From the NCBI RefSeq assembly GCF_001618005.1, contig NZ_LQXA01000047.1, positions 55,275 through 119,274 on the forward strand: a stretch of 64,000 nucleotides of DNA, read 5' to 3'. The position numbers and the translations under genes are program-made. Source of the DNA: Clavibacter tessellarius (lineage in GTDB: Bacteria; Actinomycetota; Actinomycetes; Actinomycetales; Microbacteriaceae). How positions within the stretch are numbered: the stretch's first letter is position 1; each line of letters begins with the position of its first letter. Below the pieces are notes generated by a model that was not told where the DNA came from, made no database searches, and was given only the letters and a program-made list of their open reading frames with translations. Below, piece by piece: positions 1 to 8,333 of the stretch.

Positions 1-848
1 TCGGCGCGGTCGCCGACGCCCTGTCGTTCAGCCCGTCGTCGGTGTCGCAGCAGCTGTCGCAGCTGGAGCGCGAGGCGGGCGTCACGCTGCTGCGCCGCGT
101 CGGGCGGCGGGTCGTGCTCACGCCGCAGGCCGAGATCCTCGTCGAGCACACGACGGCCCTGCTCGAGCGGCTGGAGCGCGCCGAGACCGAGGTGAACGCG
201 TCGCTCGCGAACGTGTCCGGCACGATCCGCATCGCCGCGTTCCAGTCGGCGCTGCTCGCGCTCGTGCCGCCCGCGCTCACGATCCTCCGCGACGACTACC
301 CCGACCTCCGGGTCGAGATCACGATGCGCGAGCCCGAGTCGGGCCTGCACGACGTGTGGGCGCGCGACCACGACCTCGTCATCGCCGAGCAGTACCCGGC
401 GCACGCGGCGCCGCGGCCGGCCGACCTCGACCGCGAGGAGCTGTGCGTGGATCCGCTCCGCCTCGGCCTGCCGCCCGGCCACGACGACGTCCGCTCCATC
501 TCGGACGCGCGCCGCCTGCCGTGGGTGATGGAACCCGCGGGCACCGCGTCGCGCCACTTCGCCGAGCAGGTGTGCCGCGTCGCGGGCTTCGAGCCGGACG
601 TGCGCTACGTGACGGCTGACCTGCAGGCGCACATCGACCTGGTGCGCGGCGGGCACGCGGCCTCGGTGCTGCCGGACCTGGTCTGGGCCGGCCGCGAGCC
701 CGACGTGCGGCTCGTCGGCCTGCCGGGGTCGCCGCGGCGCACGGTGTTCACGTCGTCGCGCGTCGGGAGCCTCGACCGGCCGGGCATCCGCGCCTGCCGC
801 GACGCCCTGGCGCGCGCGGTCGAGCTGATGGGACCGGCCGCGGGCTGA
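1..848 (+). CDS. LysR-family transcriptional regulator (5' end outside window)
   Basis: The frame is already open at the window edge (first full codon at base 3). The first visible residues (FSPSSVSQQLSQLEREAGV) are the second half of a LysR winged helix-turn-helix, so perhaps 15-20 residues are missing. The remaining 280 or so residues form the helical linker and a type 2 periplasmic-binding effector domain with the usual IRIAAFQSAL start. A GTG at 42 lies inside the HTH and cannot be the real start. LysR proteins activate or repress neighbours in response to a small molecule; the target here is outside the window or unknown. A strong hairpin follows the stop. Confidence 0.9.
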   Translation, partial: GAVADALSFSPSSVSQQLSQLEREAGVTLLRRVGRRVVLTPQAEILVEHTTALLERLERAETEVNASLANVSGTIRIAAFQSALLALVPPALTILRDDYPDLRVEITMREPESGLHDVWARDHDLVIAEQYPAHAAPRPADLDREELCVDPLRLGLPPGHDDVRSISDARRLPWVMEPAGTASRHFAEQVCRVAGFEPDVRYVTADLQAHIDLVRGGHAASVLPDLVWAGREPDVRLVGLPGSPRRTVFTSSRVGSLDRPGIRACRDALARAVELMGPAAG

Positions 849-877
849 CCCGTCGCCTGCTCCGCTGGGCCGTGCGA

Positions 878-914
878 CGACGGGCCAGGATCCCTGGGGG
901 ATCCGGGCCCGTCG
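878..914. terminator. Bidirectional hairpin terminator between LysR gene and copC-like gene
   Basis: A 16-bp stem (878-893 with 899-914) has one mismatch (A887/G905) and a 5-base loop CTGGG. It lies between two convergent genes, 29 bases after the LysR stop and 17 bases before the copC-like stop. There is no T-run on either side, which is usual in GC-rich actinobacteria. Each arm contains a GGATCC palindrome. Confidence 0.7.
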
Positions 915-931
915 CGGTCCGTGGCGCGGGG

Positions 932-1801
932 TCAGGCGGTCGGCGGCCCGTCGCCGTCCGCGTCGCTCGTGCCGGGCGTGCCGGGCGTGCCGCCGGCGGG
1001 CGCACCCGCGCCGGCCGGCTTCCGCCGCCCGGTCACCACGATGAGCACGACCGCGGCGGCCGCGAGCACGACGATGCCGATGCCCACGCCGACGATGACG
1101 CCGAGGTACGGCGCGACGCCCTGCTCCTGGCCTGCCGCGGTGCCTGCCTCGCCGGTCGCGGATCCGCCCGCGGAGCCGGAGCCCGCTCCCGCTCCCGCTC
1201 CCGCTCCCGCAGCGCCCTCCTGGGCCGCCGCGCAGGCGGGCCCGGACGCGGATCCCGCCGCCGTCGCCGCGCCCGCGGGCGCCTGGTACGTGAACGTGAT
1301 CGAGTCGGACACCGGATGCCCGTCCGCGGAGACCACCCGCCACGTGACGGTGTACTGGCCGCTCCCGCCGAGCGCGACCGGCACGGAGACCGTGCGGCCG
1401 GCGTTCACGGCGCAGCCGGTCTCGAAGTGCGTGCCCTGGCCGTCGGGGCCGGTGACCTGCACGATCGAGGATCCGCCCGCCCCGGCCGACGCTCCGCCGG
1501 CGTCGCCGCCGCCGGACGCGCCGAGGTCGAGGATCACGTCGTTGAAGGTCAGCGAGACCTCCGACGGCGGCGCGTCGATGGTGGATCCGGCTGCGGGTGA
1601 GCTCGACACGAGGTAGTCGTGCGCCGAGGCGGGGAGCGCGGCGTCCGGCCCGCTCCCCTGTCCGATGCCGACGAGCGCGAGGGCGGCCGTCGCGAGGGCC
1701 GCGCCGGAGAGCGCGGCGGCGACCCGCACGAGGCGGCGGCGCGGAGCCGCGGGCGCTCCCGCGGGACGGGGGCCGCGGCGGATCCGGTGTCCGGGCGTCA
1801 C
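932..1801 (-). CDS. copC: CopC-domain copper resistance protein, membrane-anchored
   Basis: Codes for 289 residues. An N-terminal hydrophobic segment (about 24-46) ends in an Ala-Ser-Ala site, so the mature chain would start with His61 (HDYLVSSSPAAGS). That is the N-terminal His of the CopC copper brace. The fold continues to the typical DGHPVSDSITF motif. A Gly/Ala/Ser linker and one C-terminal membrane helix (YLGVIVGVGIGIVV onward) follow, so it is tethered outside the cell. The GTG start overlaps the upstream YcnI stop by four bases (GTGA), so the two are translationally coupled. Family knowledge: CopC proteins bind Cu(II) and help copper uptake or resistance. No CopD is fused to it. Confidence 0.87.
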   Translation of the reverse strand: MTPGHRIRRGPRPAGAPAAPRRRLVRVAAALSGAALATAALALVGIGQGSGPDAALPASAHDYLVSSSPAAGSTIDAPPSEVSLTFNDVILDLGASGGGDAGGASAGAGGSSIVQVTGPDGQGTHFETGCAVNAGRTVSVPVALGGSGQYTVTWRVVSADGHPVSDSITFTYQAPAGAATAAGSASGPACAAAQEGAAGAGAGAGAGSGSAGGSATGEAGTAAGQEQGVAPYLGVIVGVGIGIVVLAAAAVVLIVVTGRRKPAGAGAPAGGTPGTPGTSDADGDGPPTA

Positions 1802-2562
1802 GCCTGTCCGCCGCCCTCGCGGCGCACGCGGGTCAGCGCGAAGACCGCGACGACGAGCGCGACCGCGCCGAGCGCGAGGCCGCCCACGCCGAGGCCCACC
1901 GCGACCGCGCTGCCCGCGGCGTCCGAGGAGGATGCCGTGGTCGTCGCGGCGGCGGCGTCGGGCGCCGGGGAGCTCATGGCGCTCATCGCGTCGGCGGGCG
2001 GCGCGTCCTGCACGTAGAGCGTGGGCGCGGGGTGCTCCGGCTCCTCGCCGGACGCGGGCGTCGCCTCGTCCCAGTCGACGACCGACCCGTCCGAGTAGCC
2101 CTGGTGCGCGGGCAGCATGATGCTCCCCTCCGCGGGCACGGGCCCCACCGAGACCGTGAAGCGCTGGAACTCGCCCGCCTTGATGCCCACGCCGTCGTCC
2201 GCGGTCCAGGTCACCTCGATGGGCGCGTCGGTGATGGTCGCGTCGTCGGTCTTCACGGGGGTGTCGAGCTTCTCGGTGGTGACCTTGGCGGTCCAACCGG
2301 GGACGGGCTCGGTGGAGAGGCTGGAGAAGGGGGTGTCCTTCGGCAGGTCGACCGTGACGCTCGTGGTGGTCGCGGTCGCGGACTCGGTCGGGACCTTGAA
2401 CGTCAGCGTGCTGTAGCTGCCTGCCGCGGCCTGGTCGGGCGAGACGCGCACGTGCGCCGAGGCGGCGAGCGGGAGGGCGACGGCGAGCGCGACGCCGCCG
2501 ACGAGCGCGGTGGCCGAGCGGAGGATCCGACGGCGGGGAGCGGGGGTGGATGAGGTGGTCAT
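1798..2562 (-). CDS. YcnI-family (DUF1775) copper-binding membrane protein
   Basis: Codes for 254 residues. A signal peptide (about 13-36) ends LAASA, leaving His37 as the mature N-terminus (HVRVSPDQAAAGSYSTLTFKVP), as in YcnI proteins where that His binds copper. A beta-sandwich DUF1775 domain runs to about residue 170. An acidic and Ala/Ser-rich linker and one C-terminal helix (about 222-245) follow, so the protein is anchored on the outer face. It sits in an operon with a CopC-domain gene (4-base overlap) and an upstream His-containing membrane protein. A copper role is inferred from the family and this context. Confidence 0.88.
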   Translation of the reverse strand: MTTSSTPAPRRRILRSATALVGGVALAVALPLAASAHVRVSPDQAAAGSYSTLTFKVPTESATATTTSVTVDLPKDTPFSSLSTEPVPGWTAKVTTEKLDTPVKTDDATITDAPIEVTWTADDGVGIKAGEFQRFTVSVGPVPAEGSIMLPAHQGYSDGSVVDWDEATPASGEEPEHPAPTLYVQDAPPADAMSAMSSPAPDAAAATTTASSSDAAGSAVAVGLGVGGLALGAVALVVAVFALTRVRREGGGQA

Positions 2563-2703
2563 GGCTGGTGTCCTGTTCCGGGCCGCGCGGTGGCGGCCCC
2601 GGGAGCGGGCGCGGCCGTGGCGGCGTCCGGAGGGAGGAAGAGAGGGAGGGGTGAGGGCGGCGCAGGCGCGGGCATGCGGCCCCGGTGCGACGACGGTCGC
2701 GGG

Positions 2704-3351
2704 TCAGGCGGCGACGAGCACGCGCGGCGGACCGCGGTGGCGCAGCCGTCCGATCCGGGCGACGAGGTCGCGCAGCGGTCGGGGCGAACGGGCGATGCGG
2801 GCGAGCGCGTCGGCCGGCCGCCCGTCGGGGCGCAGGAACGGGATCGCGAGGGCGAGCAGCACGCGCAGGCCGGATGCCCGGACGAGCGCGCGGAGGGCCG
2901 CCTCGCCGTGCCGGAGCGCGAGCACGGTGACCGCGAGCGCGGCGCCGTGCGACAGGAGCATGCCGGCGTCGAGCGCGGACGCGGTGCCGACGGGCACGCC
3001 GTCGAGGCCGGGGACGGCGAGCGGCAGGGCGCCGTGCCCCGCCATGCCCGCGTGCGGATCCGCGGCGGTGAGCGTCCCGGAGGCGTCGCCCGCCGCCGTG
3101 AAGAGCCCGTGGAAGAGGAGCTGGCTGACGCCGACCGCGGCGGTGAGCCGCCAGAGCGACGCGCGCGTGCCGGCGAGCGCGATGGCCACCAGCGACGCGA
3201 GCGCGAGGCCGAACGCGACGACGGCCCACGAGGGGGCGGCCCCGCCGCCGGCCTCGTGGAACAGCGCGGCCACGAACGTGGCGGTGGTGGATGCGGCGAG
3301 CCCCCGGATCACGCGCTGGACGCGCGGGGCGATCGAGGGCGGGACAGGCAT
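2704..3351 (-). CDS. Membrane protein of the YcnI/CopC operon, unknown function
   Basis: Codes for 215 residues with about five hydrophobic helices and short basic loops. I do not recognise the family. Several histidines lie at or near membrane edges (AALFHEAGGG, LLFHGLF, DPHAGMAGHG, LSHGAA, LRHGEAAL), which would suit metal binding. It is the first gene of an apparent operon followed by the YcnI and CopC proteins, with a 141-base gap to YcnI. In Microbacteriaceae a membrane protein commonly precedes YcnI. A link to copper is inferred from position only. Confidence 0.7.
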   Translation of the reverse strand: MPVPPSIAPRVQRVIRGLAASTTATFVAALFHEAGGGAAPSWAVVAFGLALASLVAIALAGTRASLWRLTAAVGVSQLLFHGLFTAAGDASGTLTAADPHAGMAGHGALPLAVPGLDGVPVGTASALDAGMLLSHGAALAVTVLALRHGEAALRALVRASGLRVLLALAIPFLRPDGRPADALARIARSPRPLRDLVARIGRLRHRGPPRVLVAA

Positions 3352-3423
3352 CGAGTGGAGTGTAGATGACGGGGCAGGGAGCGCGCGGCGACGACGGGGA
3401 GCCCGCCGTCGCCGCGCGCGGTC

Positions 3424-4989
3424 CTACTGCGGCGGGTGCGCCGGGTCGTAGGCCTTCGTGGTCGGGATGTCGGCGTACGCGCCGAGCCCTCCCTCGCCGT
3501 AGCCCCGGTCGAGCTTCGACGTGTCGCCCGTGATGTCGAGCTTCACGGTCGGCCCGAGCGTGCCTCCGCGGCGGAAGGAGTCCTTCGAGCCGACGGCGTC
3601 GATGAACGACTCCACCAGCCCGCCCGGGAGGATGTAGCTCGAGTACGCCTGGAACGCGCCCGGCGTCTGGTTGTAGTCGGGCCCGTACGCGGTGCCGCCC
3701 GCGTAGTTCAGGTTCGTCGGGTTGCCGAGCACGAGGCCGAATCCGCTGTTCATCGGCTTGTAGTCGCTGCGGAGGCCGTTGCCCACGAAGCCGTACACGC
3801 CCTCCGGGCCGTCGATCCCCTTCGCGAAGGTCGACCGGTGGCTGATCGTGAACAGGTAGTACTTGCCACCCTGGATCACGACCTCCGGCCGCTCCGTCTG
3901 GTCGGTGACGCACCCCGACTCGAGCAGCGGATCGAGGAAGTGCCACTTGGTGAGGTCGTCGTCGTCCGCGACCGCCAGGCCGATGGACGCCATCTGGTAG
4001 TTCGCGCCCGAGGCGGTCACCTCCTTCGGGTCCTCCGCCGCGGGGTCGCCCTTCCGGTAGCCGAGGTCGGTCGCGTCGCACTGCTGCTCGCCGCGCTTCC
4101 CGGCCACGTTGGCCTCGAACACCATGTAGGTCTTGCCCGGGTGCTTCGGGTCCTTGAACGTCGACGGGTCGCGGAAGTTGACGCCCGCGTTCTGCTCCTT
4201 CGTCTGGTACTTCTGGCCGTCGGGGCGCAGGAGCGGGGTCACCGTCTCGAAGCCGGCGACCTTGACCGCGCCGTCCGTCTTCTCGATGCGCCCCTGGCTG
4301 AGCGAGATGACGGGGTCGGCCGCCTTCACGTCCTGCCCCTTCGCGTCACGGTAGAAGGCCACGTCGGTGAAGAACATCTTGATCGTGCCGTCCGGCATGA
4401 TCCGCGTCGATCCCGACCACTCGGCCTGCTGCGAGAACGACTGGTCGGGGAAGACCCCGTCCGTCACGCCGTCCTCGAAGACGTTGCCCTGGTAGGTCCA
4501 GCCGCCGTTCTCAGGCCGCTGCTCCGCCGGGATCCCCGTGGGCCGCGTGAAGTAGCCGATCTTGGCCGCCGTGTGACGGTCGTCGAAGGACAGCGTGCGC
4601 GGGGCCGTGAGCGCGAAGATCACGTCGTAGCCGTCGACGCTGTAGGTCTGGCCGGACGCGTCCGTGAGGGGCCAGGTGTCCCAGACGTACGCCTTGTCCG
4701 TCATGGTCGGGAAGTCCTTCGGCACCTGCGGCATGGTCTGGGCCGCGGGCATGGAGTTCTGGCGGGGCGCAGCCGTGGGGTCGGACAGCTTCGCGATCTG
4801 CTTCGCGTCGGCCCGGGTCCAGTGGGCCGTGAAGTCGTCCTCCGGCGCGTACGCCTTCTGGGTGTGGACGGTGGGCCGCGGCGGGGTCGAGCCCGCAGCC
4901 TGGGCGGATCCGCCGGCGATCAGCGCGGACGCCACCACCAGGGTCGCCACAGCGGACGCGGACAACCCGCGCCTGATTCTCTTGGTCAC
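3424..4989 (-). CDS. Secreted levansucrase (glycoside hydrolase family 68)
   Basis: Codes for 521 residues. A signal peptide (about 1-31, ending SAQAA) exports it. GH68 enzymes split sucrose and transfer the fructose to a growing levan chain. The three catalytic positions are visible: Asp104 in VWDTWPL (nucleophile), Asp274 in FRDPST (transition-state stabiliser) and Glu366 in TDQTERPE (acid/base). The EWSGSTR motif near 190 binds sugar. The start is GTG at 4989 (GTG ACC AAG) with only a weak ribosome site. It is divergent from a membrane-anchored GH32 enzyme, so polymer synthesis and breakdown face each other. Levan rather than inulin as product is inferred from the bacterial family. Confidence 0.93.
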   Translation of the reverse strand: MTKRIRRGLSASAVATLVVASALIAGGSAQAAGSTPPRPTVHTQKAYAPEDDFTAHWTRADAKQIAKLSDPTAAPRQNSMPAAQTMPQVPKDFPTMTDKAYVWDTWPLTDASGQTYSVDGYDVIFALTAPRTLSFDDRHTAAKIGYFTRPTGIPAEQRPENGGWTYQGNVFEDGVTDGVFPDQSFSQQAEWSGSTRIMPDGTIKMFFTDVAFYRDAKGQDVKAADPVISLSQGRIEKTDGAVKVAGFETVTPLLRPDGQKYQTKEQNAGVNFRDPSTFKDPKHPGKTYMVFEANVAGKRGEQQCDATDLGYRKGDPAAEDPKEVTASGANYQMASIGLAVADDDDLTKWHFLDPLLESGCVTDQTERPEVVIQGGKYYLFTISHRSTFAKGIDGPEGVYGFVGNGLRSDYKPMNSGFGLVLGNPTNLNYAGGTAYGPDYNQTPGAFQAYSSYILPGGLVESFIDAVGSKDSFRRGGTLGPTVKLDITGDTSKLDRGYGEGGLGAYADIPTTKAYDPAHPPQ

Positions 4990-5254
4990 CTGTTCTCACT
5001 CTCGTTCTCGTATCGATGAGTCCGATCGCGTCGCGCGGTGCACGCTCCCCCGGTCGGGGAGCCTAGGGGGTGTCGGGGCCCGAGCGCGCCCCGGACGGGG
5101 TCGGCGGCGGATCCCGGGCGTGTCCCCCGAACGGGGTGGACGCGACCGATCCGAACCGGTACGGTCGCAGCTCGGTCGTGCGGCGGTGCATGCTCTCCCG
5201 CTCCGTCCCGCCACCCGTCTGCCCCCCGATCGACCACGCGAGGAGCTCGACGAC
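4990..5254. promoter_or_regulatory. Divergent regulatory region with 27-bp imperfect palindrome (5142-5168)
   Basis: These 265 bases separate levansucrase from the GH32 gene and hold no gene. An inverted repeat has outer arms GCGACCG (5142-5148) and CGGTCGC (5162-5168), and inner triplets CCG and CGG that also pair, around a four- to five-base centre. Arm spacing and length suit a dimeric repressor or activator. It is about 87 bases from the GH32 start and 150 from the levansucrase start. Which protein binds is unknown. I could not place clear -35 and -10 boxes. Confidence 0.45.
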
Positions 5255-6943
5255 ATGACCTCCATCCCGCCGCGCCCGGAGCACGCTCAGCCCGCGACCG
5301 CATCACCCGCTCCATCCGCGCCGCCCGCCGCCGGCCTCGCGCTCCGCATCCGCGACCGCGTCCGCCCCCTCGCCCGCCGCCACCGGCGCGCGCTCGTCAC
5401 GGTCGTCGCGATCCTCCTGGTCGCCGCCCTCGTCGTCGCCGTCCGCGGCATCACGGGCGCCGACCGCGGTCCCGTCGCGCCCCCGCCTCCCGCGCCGCGG
5501 TCCGCGCCCGACGGCATCCGCATCGCCCCGTCCGACGAGTTCATGAACGACCCGCAGCGGCCGTTCCAGCTCGACGGCGTGTGGCACGCCTACGCGCTCG
5601 TCAACGGCGACCACCCCGGCGGGAACGGATCCTCGTGGCGGCACTTCACGTCGCCGGACATGGTGACGTGGCACGACGAGGGCATCGCGATCGACAAGTA
5701 CGACACCCCGCTCGGCGACGCCGAGACCGGCAGCGTCGTGGTCGACACCGCGAACACCTCCGGGCTCGGCGCCGGCACGGTCGTCGCGATCCTCACGCAG
5801 CAGTCGGACGGCGTGCAGCGCCAGTCCCTCTACTACTCCACCGACGGCGGATACCGGTTCGCGGCGTACACGGGGAACCCCGTGATGGAGAACCCGGGCG
5901 GCCCCGACTTCCGCGACCCGAAGGTCGTGTGGGACGCCGCGCACGGCCGCTGGAGCATGGCGCTCGCGGAGGGCCGACGGATCGGCTTCTACACGTCGCC
6001 CGACCTGCTGCGCTGGACCTACCGCTCCGACTTCGCCCGCGACGACCTCGGGACGCTCGAGACGCCGGACGTGTTCCCCCTCACGAGCCCGGACGACCCC
6101 GGCCGCGTCCGCTGGGTCCTCGCCGCCGGCGCGGACGGCGCCGCCCAGGGCCGCGGCACGGGCACCGCGTACTGGGTCGGTGACTTCGACGGCGAGCGCT
6201 TCACGCCCGATGACGACGCCCCGCGCTGGCTCGACCGGGGAGCGGACCTCTACGCGGCCGTGACGTGGGCGGATCCCGCCGGCGACGCCGCGGCCCCCAC
6301 CCGCCGGTACGCGATGGGCTGGGCAAGCAGCTGGGCCTACGCGGGCCGGCTGCCGCTGCGCGACGGCGGTTCCGGCGGCGCCCAGTCGATCGTGCGGGAG
6401 CTCCGCCTCGTGCGCGACGGCGCCGGATGGGCGCTGCGGTCCGCGCCCCTCGACGCCCTGGCCGGACGCGAGGGCGAGGCCCGGCCCATCGCCGACGCCC
6501 GGGCGTCCGGCACGATCCCGCTGGCCGAGGCGCCGCGCGGCCCGTCGCGTCTCCGCCTCACCCTCGTGCCCGACCCGGCGGATCCGGCGCGCGAGACCCG
6601 CGTGCGCCTCTCCTCCCCCGAGGGCGGCACGGTCACCGTCGGCTACGACGCGGAGCGGCGGCAGGCGTTCGTCGTGCGCGACGACGACCCCGACGGGATC
6701 ATGCCGGACGCCTACGATCGGCCCGCGACGGCGCCGCTCCCCGACTCCGCGCCGGGGGATCCGGTGACGCTCGACCTCGTCGTGGACGACCGGGTCGTCG
6801 AGGCCTTCGTCGACGGCGACACGGCCGTGCTCACGACCGCCACGGTCGGCTCGCTCGACGCGGCCGCCCTCTCCGTGGAGGCCGTGGACGGCACGACGCG
6901 CGTGACCGACGCGAGCTGGACGCCCTTCGACCCGGCCGGCTGA
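5255..6943 (+). CDS. Membrane-anchored GH32 fructan hydrolase (levanase/fructosidase type)
   Basis: Codes for 562 residues. The ATG at 5255 has an AGGAG eight bases upstream. A Pro/Ala-rich cytoplasmic start is followed by a basic patch and one membrane helix (about 46-64), so the catalytic part is outside but tethered. The five-bladed propeller carries the family triad: Asp99 in MNDPQ (nucleophile), Asp221 in FRDPK and Glu269 in LETPDVF. A C-terminal beta-sandwich ends in VDDRVVEAFVDGD. GH32 enzymes release fructose from levan, inulin or sucrose. Pairing with a divergent levansucrase suggests levan as substrate. Exo- or endo-action cannot be read from the sequence. Confidence 0.88.
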   Translation: MTSIPPRPEHAQPATASPAPSAPPAAGLALRIRDRVRPLARRHRRALVTVVAILLVAALVVAVRGITGADRGPVAPPPPAPRSAPDGIRIAPSDEFMNDPQRPFQLDGVWHAYALVNGDHPGGNGSSWRHFTSPDMVTWHDEGIAIDKYDTPLGDAETGSVVVDTANTSGLGAGTVVAILTQQSDGVQRQSLYYSTDGGYRFAAYTGNPVMENPGGPDFRDPKVVWDAAHGRWSMALAEGRRIGFYTSPDLLRWTYRSDFARDDLGTLETPDVFPLTSPDDPGRVRWVLAAGADGAAQGRGTGTAYWVGDFDGERFTPDDDAPRWLDRGADLYAAVTWADPAGDAAAPTRRYAMGWASSWAYAGRLPLRDGGSGGAQSIVRELRLVRDGAGWALRSAPLDALAGREGEARPIADARASGTIPLAEAPRGPSRLRLTLVPDPADPARETRVRLSSPEGGTVTVGYDAERRQAFVVRDDDPDGIMPDAYDRPATAPLPDSAPGDPVTLDLVVDDRVVEAFVDGDTAVLTTATVGSLDAAALSVEAVDGTTRVTDASWTPFDPAG

Positions 6944-6968
6944 CCCGCCCCGCGGTACCGCACCGGGG

Positions 6969-7472
6969 TCAGGCCGCCCGGTCGTCCTCGCCGCCCGCGC
7001 CGTCGCCCCGCCCGCATCCCGCGTCGGCCTCGGCCGCCGCGCCGTTCAGGCGGCCGACCACGTCGTCGAGCGCGTCGCGCAGCGCCTCGAGCTCCGCGAT
7101 GGAGAGCCCCGTGCGCGCCGCCGCCTGGGCGGGCACGTGCACGGCGCGCCCGCGCAGCTCGCGTCCGGCGTCGGTCAGCGAGACCACGACCACGCGCTCG
7201 TCGACCGTGCTGCGCGCGCGGCCGACGAACCCCGCGCCCTGCAGGCGCTTGAGCAGCGGGGTCAGCGTCGCCGGCTCCAGCTGGAGCGCGGCCCCGAGGT
7301 CGGAGATCGAGCGGTCGTTGCGCTCCCAGAGCGCGAGCATCACGAGGTACTGCGGATGCGTCAGCCCGAGCGGCTCGAGGATGGGCCGGTACACGGCCAC
7401 CACGGACCGCGCGGCGACCACCGCCTGGAAGCACACCTGGCTCTCGAGCGCCAGCGGATCCGTCGTCGTCAT
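6969..7472 (-). CDS. ohrR: OhrR-type MarR-family peroxide-sensing repressor
   Basis: Codes for 167 residues from an ATG with GAGGAG six bases upstream; upstream in-frame starts lack a ribosome site. The N-terminus (LESQVCFQAVVAARSVVAVYRPIL-, then LGLTHPQYLVML) matches OhrR proteins. Cys14 is at the place of the peroxide-sensing cysteine. The winged helix runs about residues 35-115. A second cysteine, Cys153 near the C-terminus, could form the disulfide of a two-Cys type sensor. Family knowledge: OhrR represses the organic hydroperoxide resistance gene ohr, but no ohr lies nearby. It is divergent from a small CxxC protein. Confidence 0.83.
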   Translation of the reverse strand: MTTTDPLALESQVCFQAVVAARSVVAVYRPILEPLGLTHPQYLVMLALWERNDRSISDLGAALQLEPATLTPLLKRLQGAGFVGRARSTVDERVVVVSLTDAGRELRGRAVHVPAQAAARTGLSIAELEALRDALDDVVGRLNGAAAEADAGCGRGDGAGGEDDRAA

Positions 7473-7504
7473 CGCGTTCTCCTCGACCGCCATCCCGTGG
7501 ACTG

Positions 7505-7521
7505 CTACGTACACTGGGTAG
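7505..7521 (+). promoter_or_regulatory. Palindrome with -10-like TACACT; probable leaderless promoter
   Basis: Directly before the ATG at 7522 lies an imperfect palindrome with arms CTAC and GTAG. It includes TACACT (7510-7515), a good actinobacterial -10 box (TANNNT). Six bases separate the box from the ATG and no ribosome site is present, which fits a leaderless transcript. The site is in the ohrR divergent region, so OhrR could bind here. No clear -35 box is seen. Confidence 0.45.
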
Positions 7522-7767
7522 ATGTTACGCAAGCGGGGAAATGCCGATGGCCCGGAGGGCGGGAGCCGCGCCGGCGGCTTCGGCCGCGCCGTCGAGCGCT
7601 TCAACCAGCGCCTGCGTCCCTACCTCGGCGCGCCGCCCCTCGGCCCGTACGACGACGAGCCCGTGCAGGAGCCGATGAGCCGCCTCTGCCCGATGTGCGG
7701 CGAGCCGATGCCCGATCACGTCATCGACCGGTCCGGCCCCCGCACGCAGGTCCGCTGCCCGGTCTGA
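7522..7767 (+). CDS. Small conserved protein with CxxC motif
   Basis: Codes for 81 residues. A basic, Gly-rich start is followed by AVERFNQRLRPYLG and a C-terminal block with CPMCGEPMPDH and a final RCP. The three cysteines plus His could form a small zinc knuckle. I recall similar short proteins in Microbacteriaceae but know no function. The ATG has no ribosome site and starts right after a -10-like box, so it is probably leaderless. The coding sense is supported by the conserved-looking C-terminus. It shares a 49-base divergent region with the OhrR-type regulator. Confidence 0.72.
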   Translation: MLRKRGNADGPEGGSRAGGFGRAVERFNQRLRPYLGAPPLGPYDDEPVQEPMSRLCPMCGEPMPDHVIDRSGPRTQVRCPV

Positions 7768-7816
7768 GCCGGAGCGCCGACGCACGCGCGGCGGAGCGGA
7801 TCCGCGGCGAGCGGGC

Positions 7817-8269
7817 TCAGCCGGCGACGACGAGCTCGACGTTGATGTCGTCCGGGTCCTGCACGGACAGGATCGACATGCCCGTCGGGAAGTCGACGAC
7901 CTCGCCGTGGGAGATGCCGCGCTCCGTGAAGAGCGCGGCCGCGCGCACGAGGTCGTCGCGCGAGCCGACCTGCAGGCTCACGTGGTCGAGGCCGCGTGCC
8001 TCGGGGTCGAACGCGGCGTCGTCGCCCGCGATCGGACGGAGGCCGAGCAGCTGCGAGCCGATGCCGTAGATGACGCCGCCGAAGTACTGCGCCGGATCCT
8101 CGCGCACGGCGGGGTCGCTCGGGTCGCCCTCGCTCTCGATGGCGGGGGTGAGCCCCAGGACGCCCTCGTAGAAGGCGCGCGACCGGGCGAGGTCGGTGAC
8201 GGAGAGGCGCACGTGGTGCACCCCGGTGATGGCGTCGAGGGGAGCGGTGGTCGCGGTGTCGTCGGTCAT
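7817..8269 (-). CDS. VOC-superfamily (glyoxalase-fold) protein
   Basis: Codes for 150 residues in two beta-alpha-beta-beta-beta halves. GVHHVRLSVTDLARSRAFYEGVLGL opens the first half and GLDHVSLQVGSRDDL the second, and an IYGIGSQLLGL strand links them. Metal-ligand candidates are the HH near residue 19, His in GLDHVS and Glu in NVELVV. The superfamily includes glyoxalases, dioxygenases and antibiotic-binding proteins, and the substrate cannot be told. It stands alone between a small gene and a convergent or separate neighbour, so context does not help. Confidence 0.82.
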   Translation of the reverse strand: MTDDTATTAPLDAITGVHHVRLSVTDLARSRAFYEGVLGLTPAIESEGDPSDPAVREDPAQYFGGVIYGIGSQLLGLRPIAGDDAAFDPEARGLDHVSLQVGSRDDLVRAAALFTERGISHGEVVDFPTGMSILSVQDPDDINVELVVAG

Positions 8270-8333
8270 GCTCCGACGCTAGGACGGTCGTCCGCGCCCG
8301 TCGCCCGCGCGTTCGGTTTCCGACCAGCGCGGA

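Noticed and set aside
932..4081. A single 1,049-codon minus-strand frame
   Set aside because: Only its last 290 codons are the copC-like gene. The rest is out of frame with the clear YcnI, membrane protein and levansucrase genes.
7768..7816. GCGGATCCGC palindrome as a terminator
   Set aside because: It is part of the window-wide GGATCC pattern and forms only a short stem without a loop.
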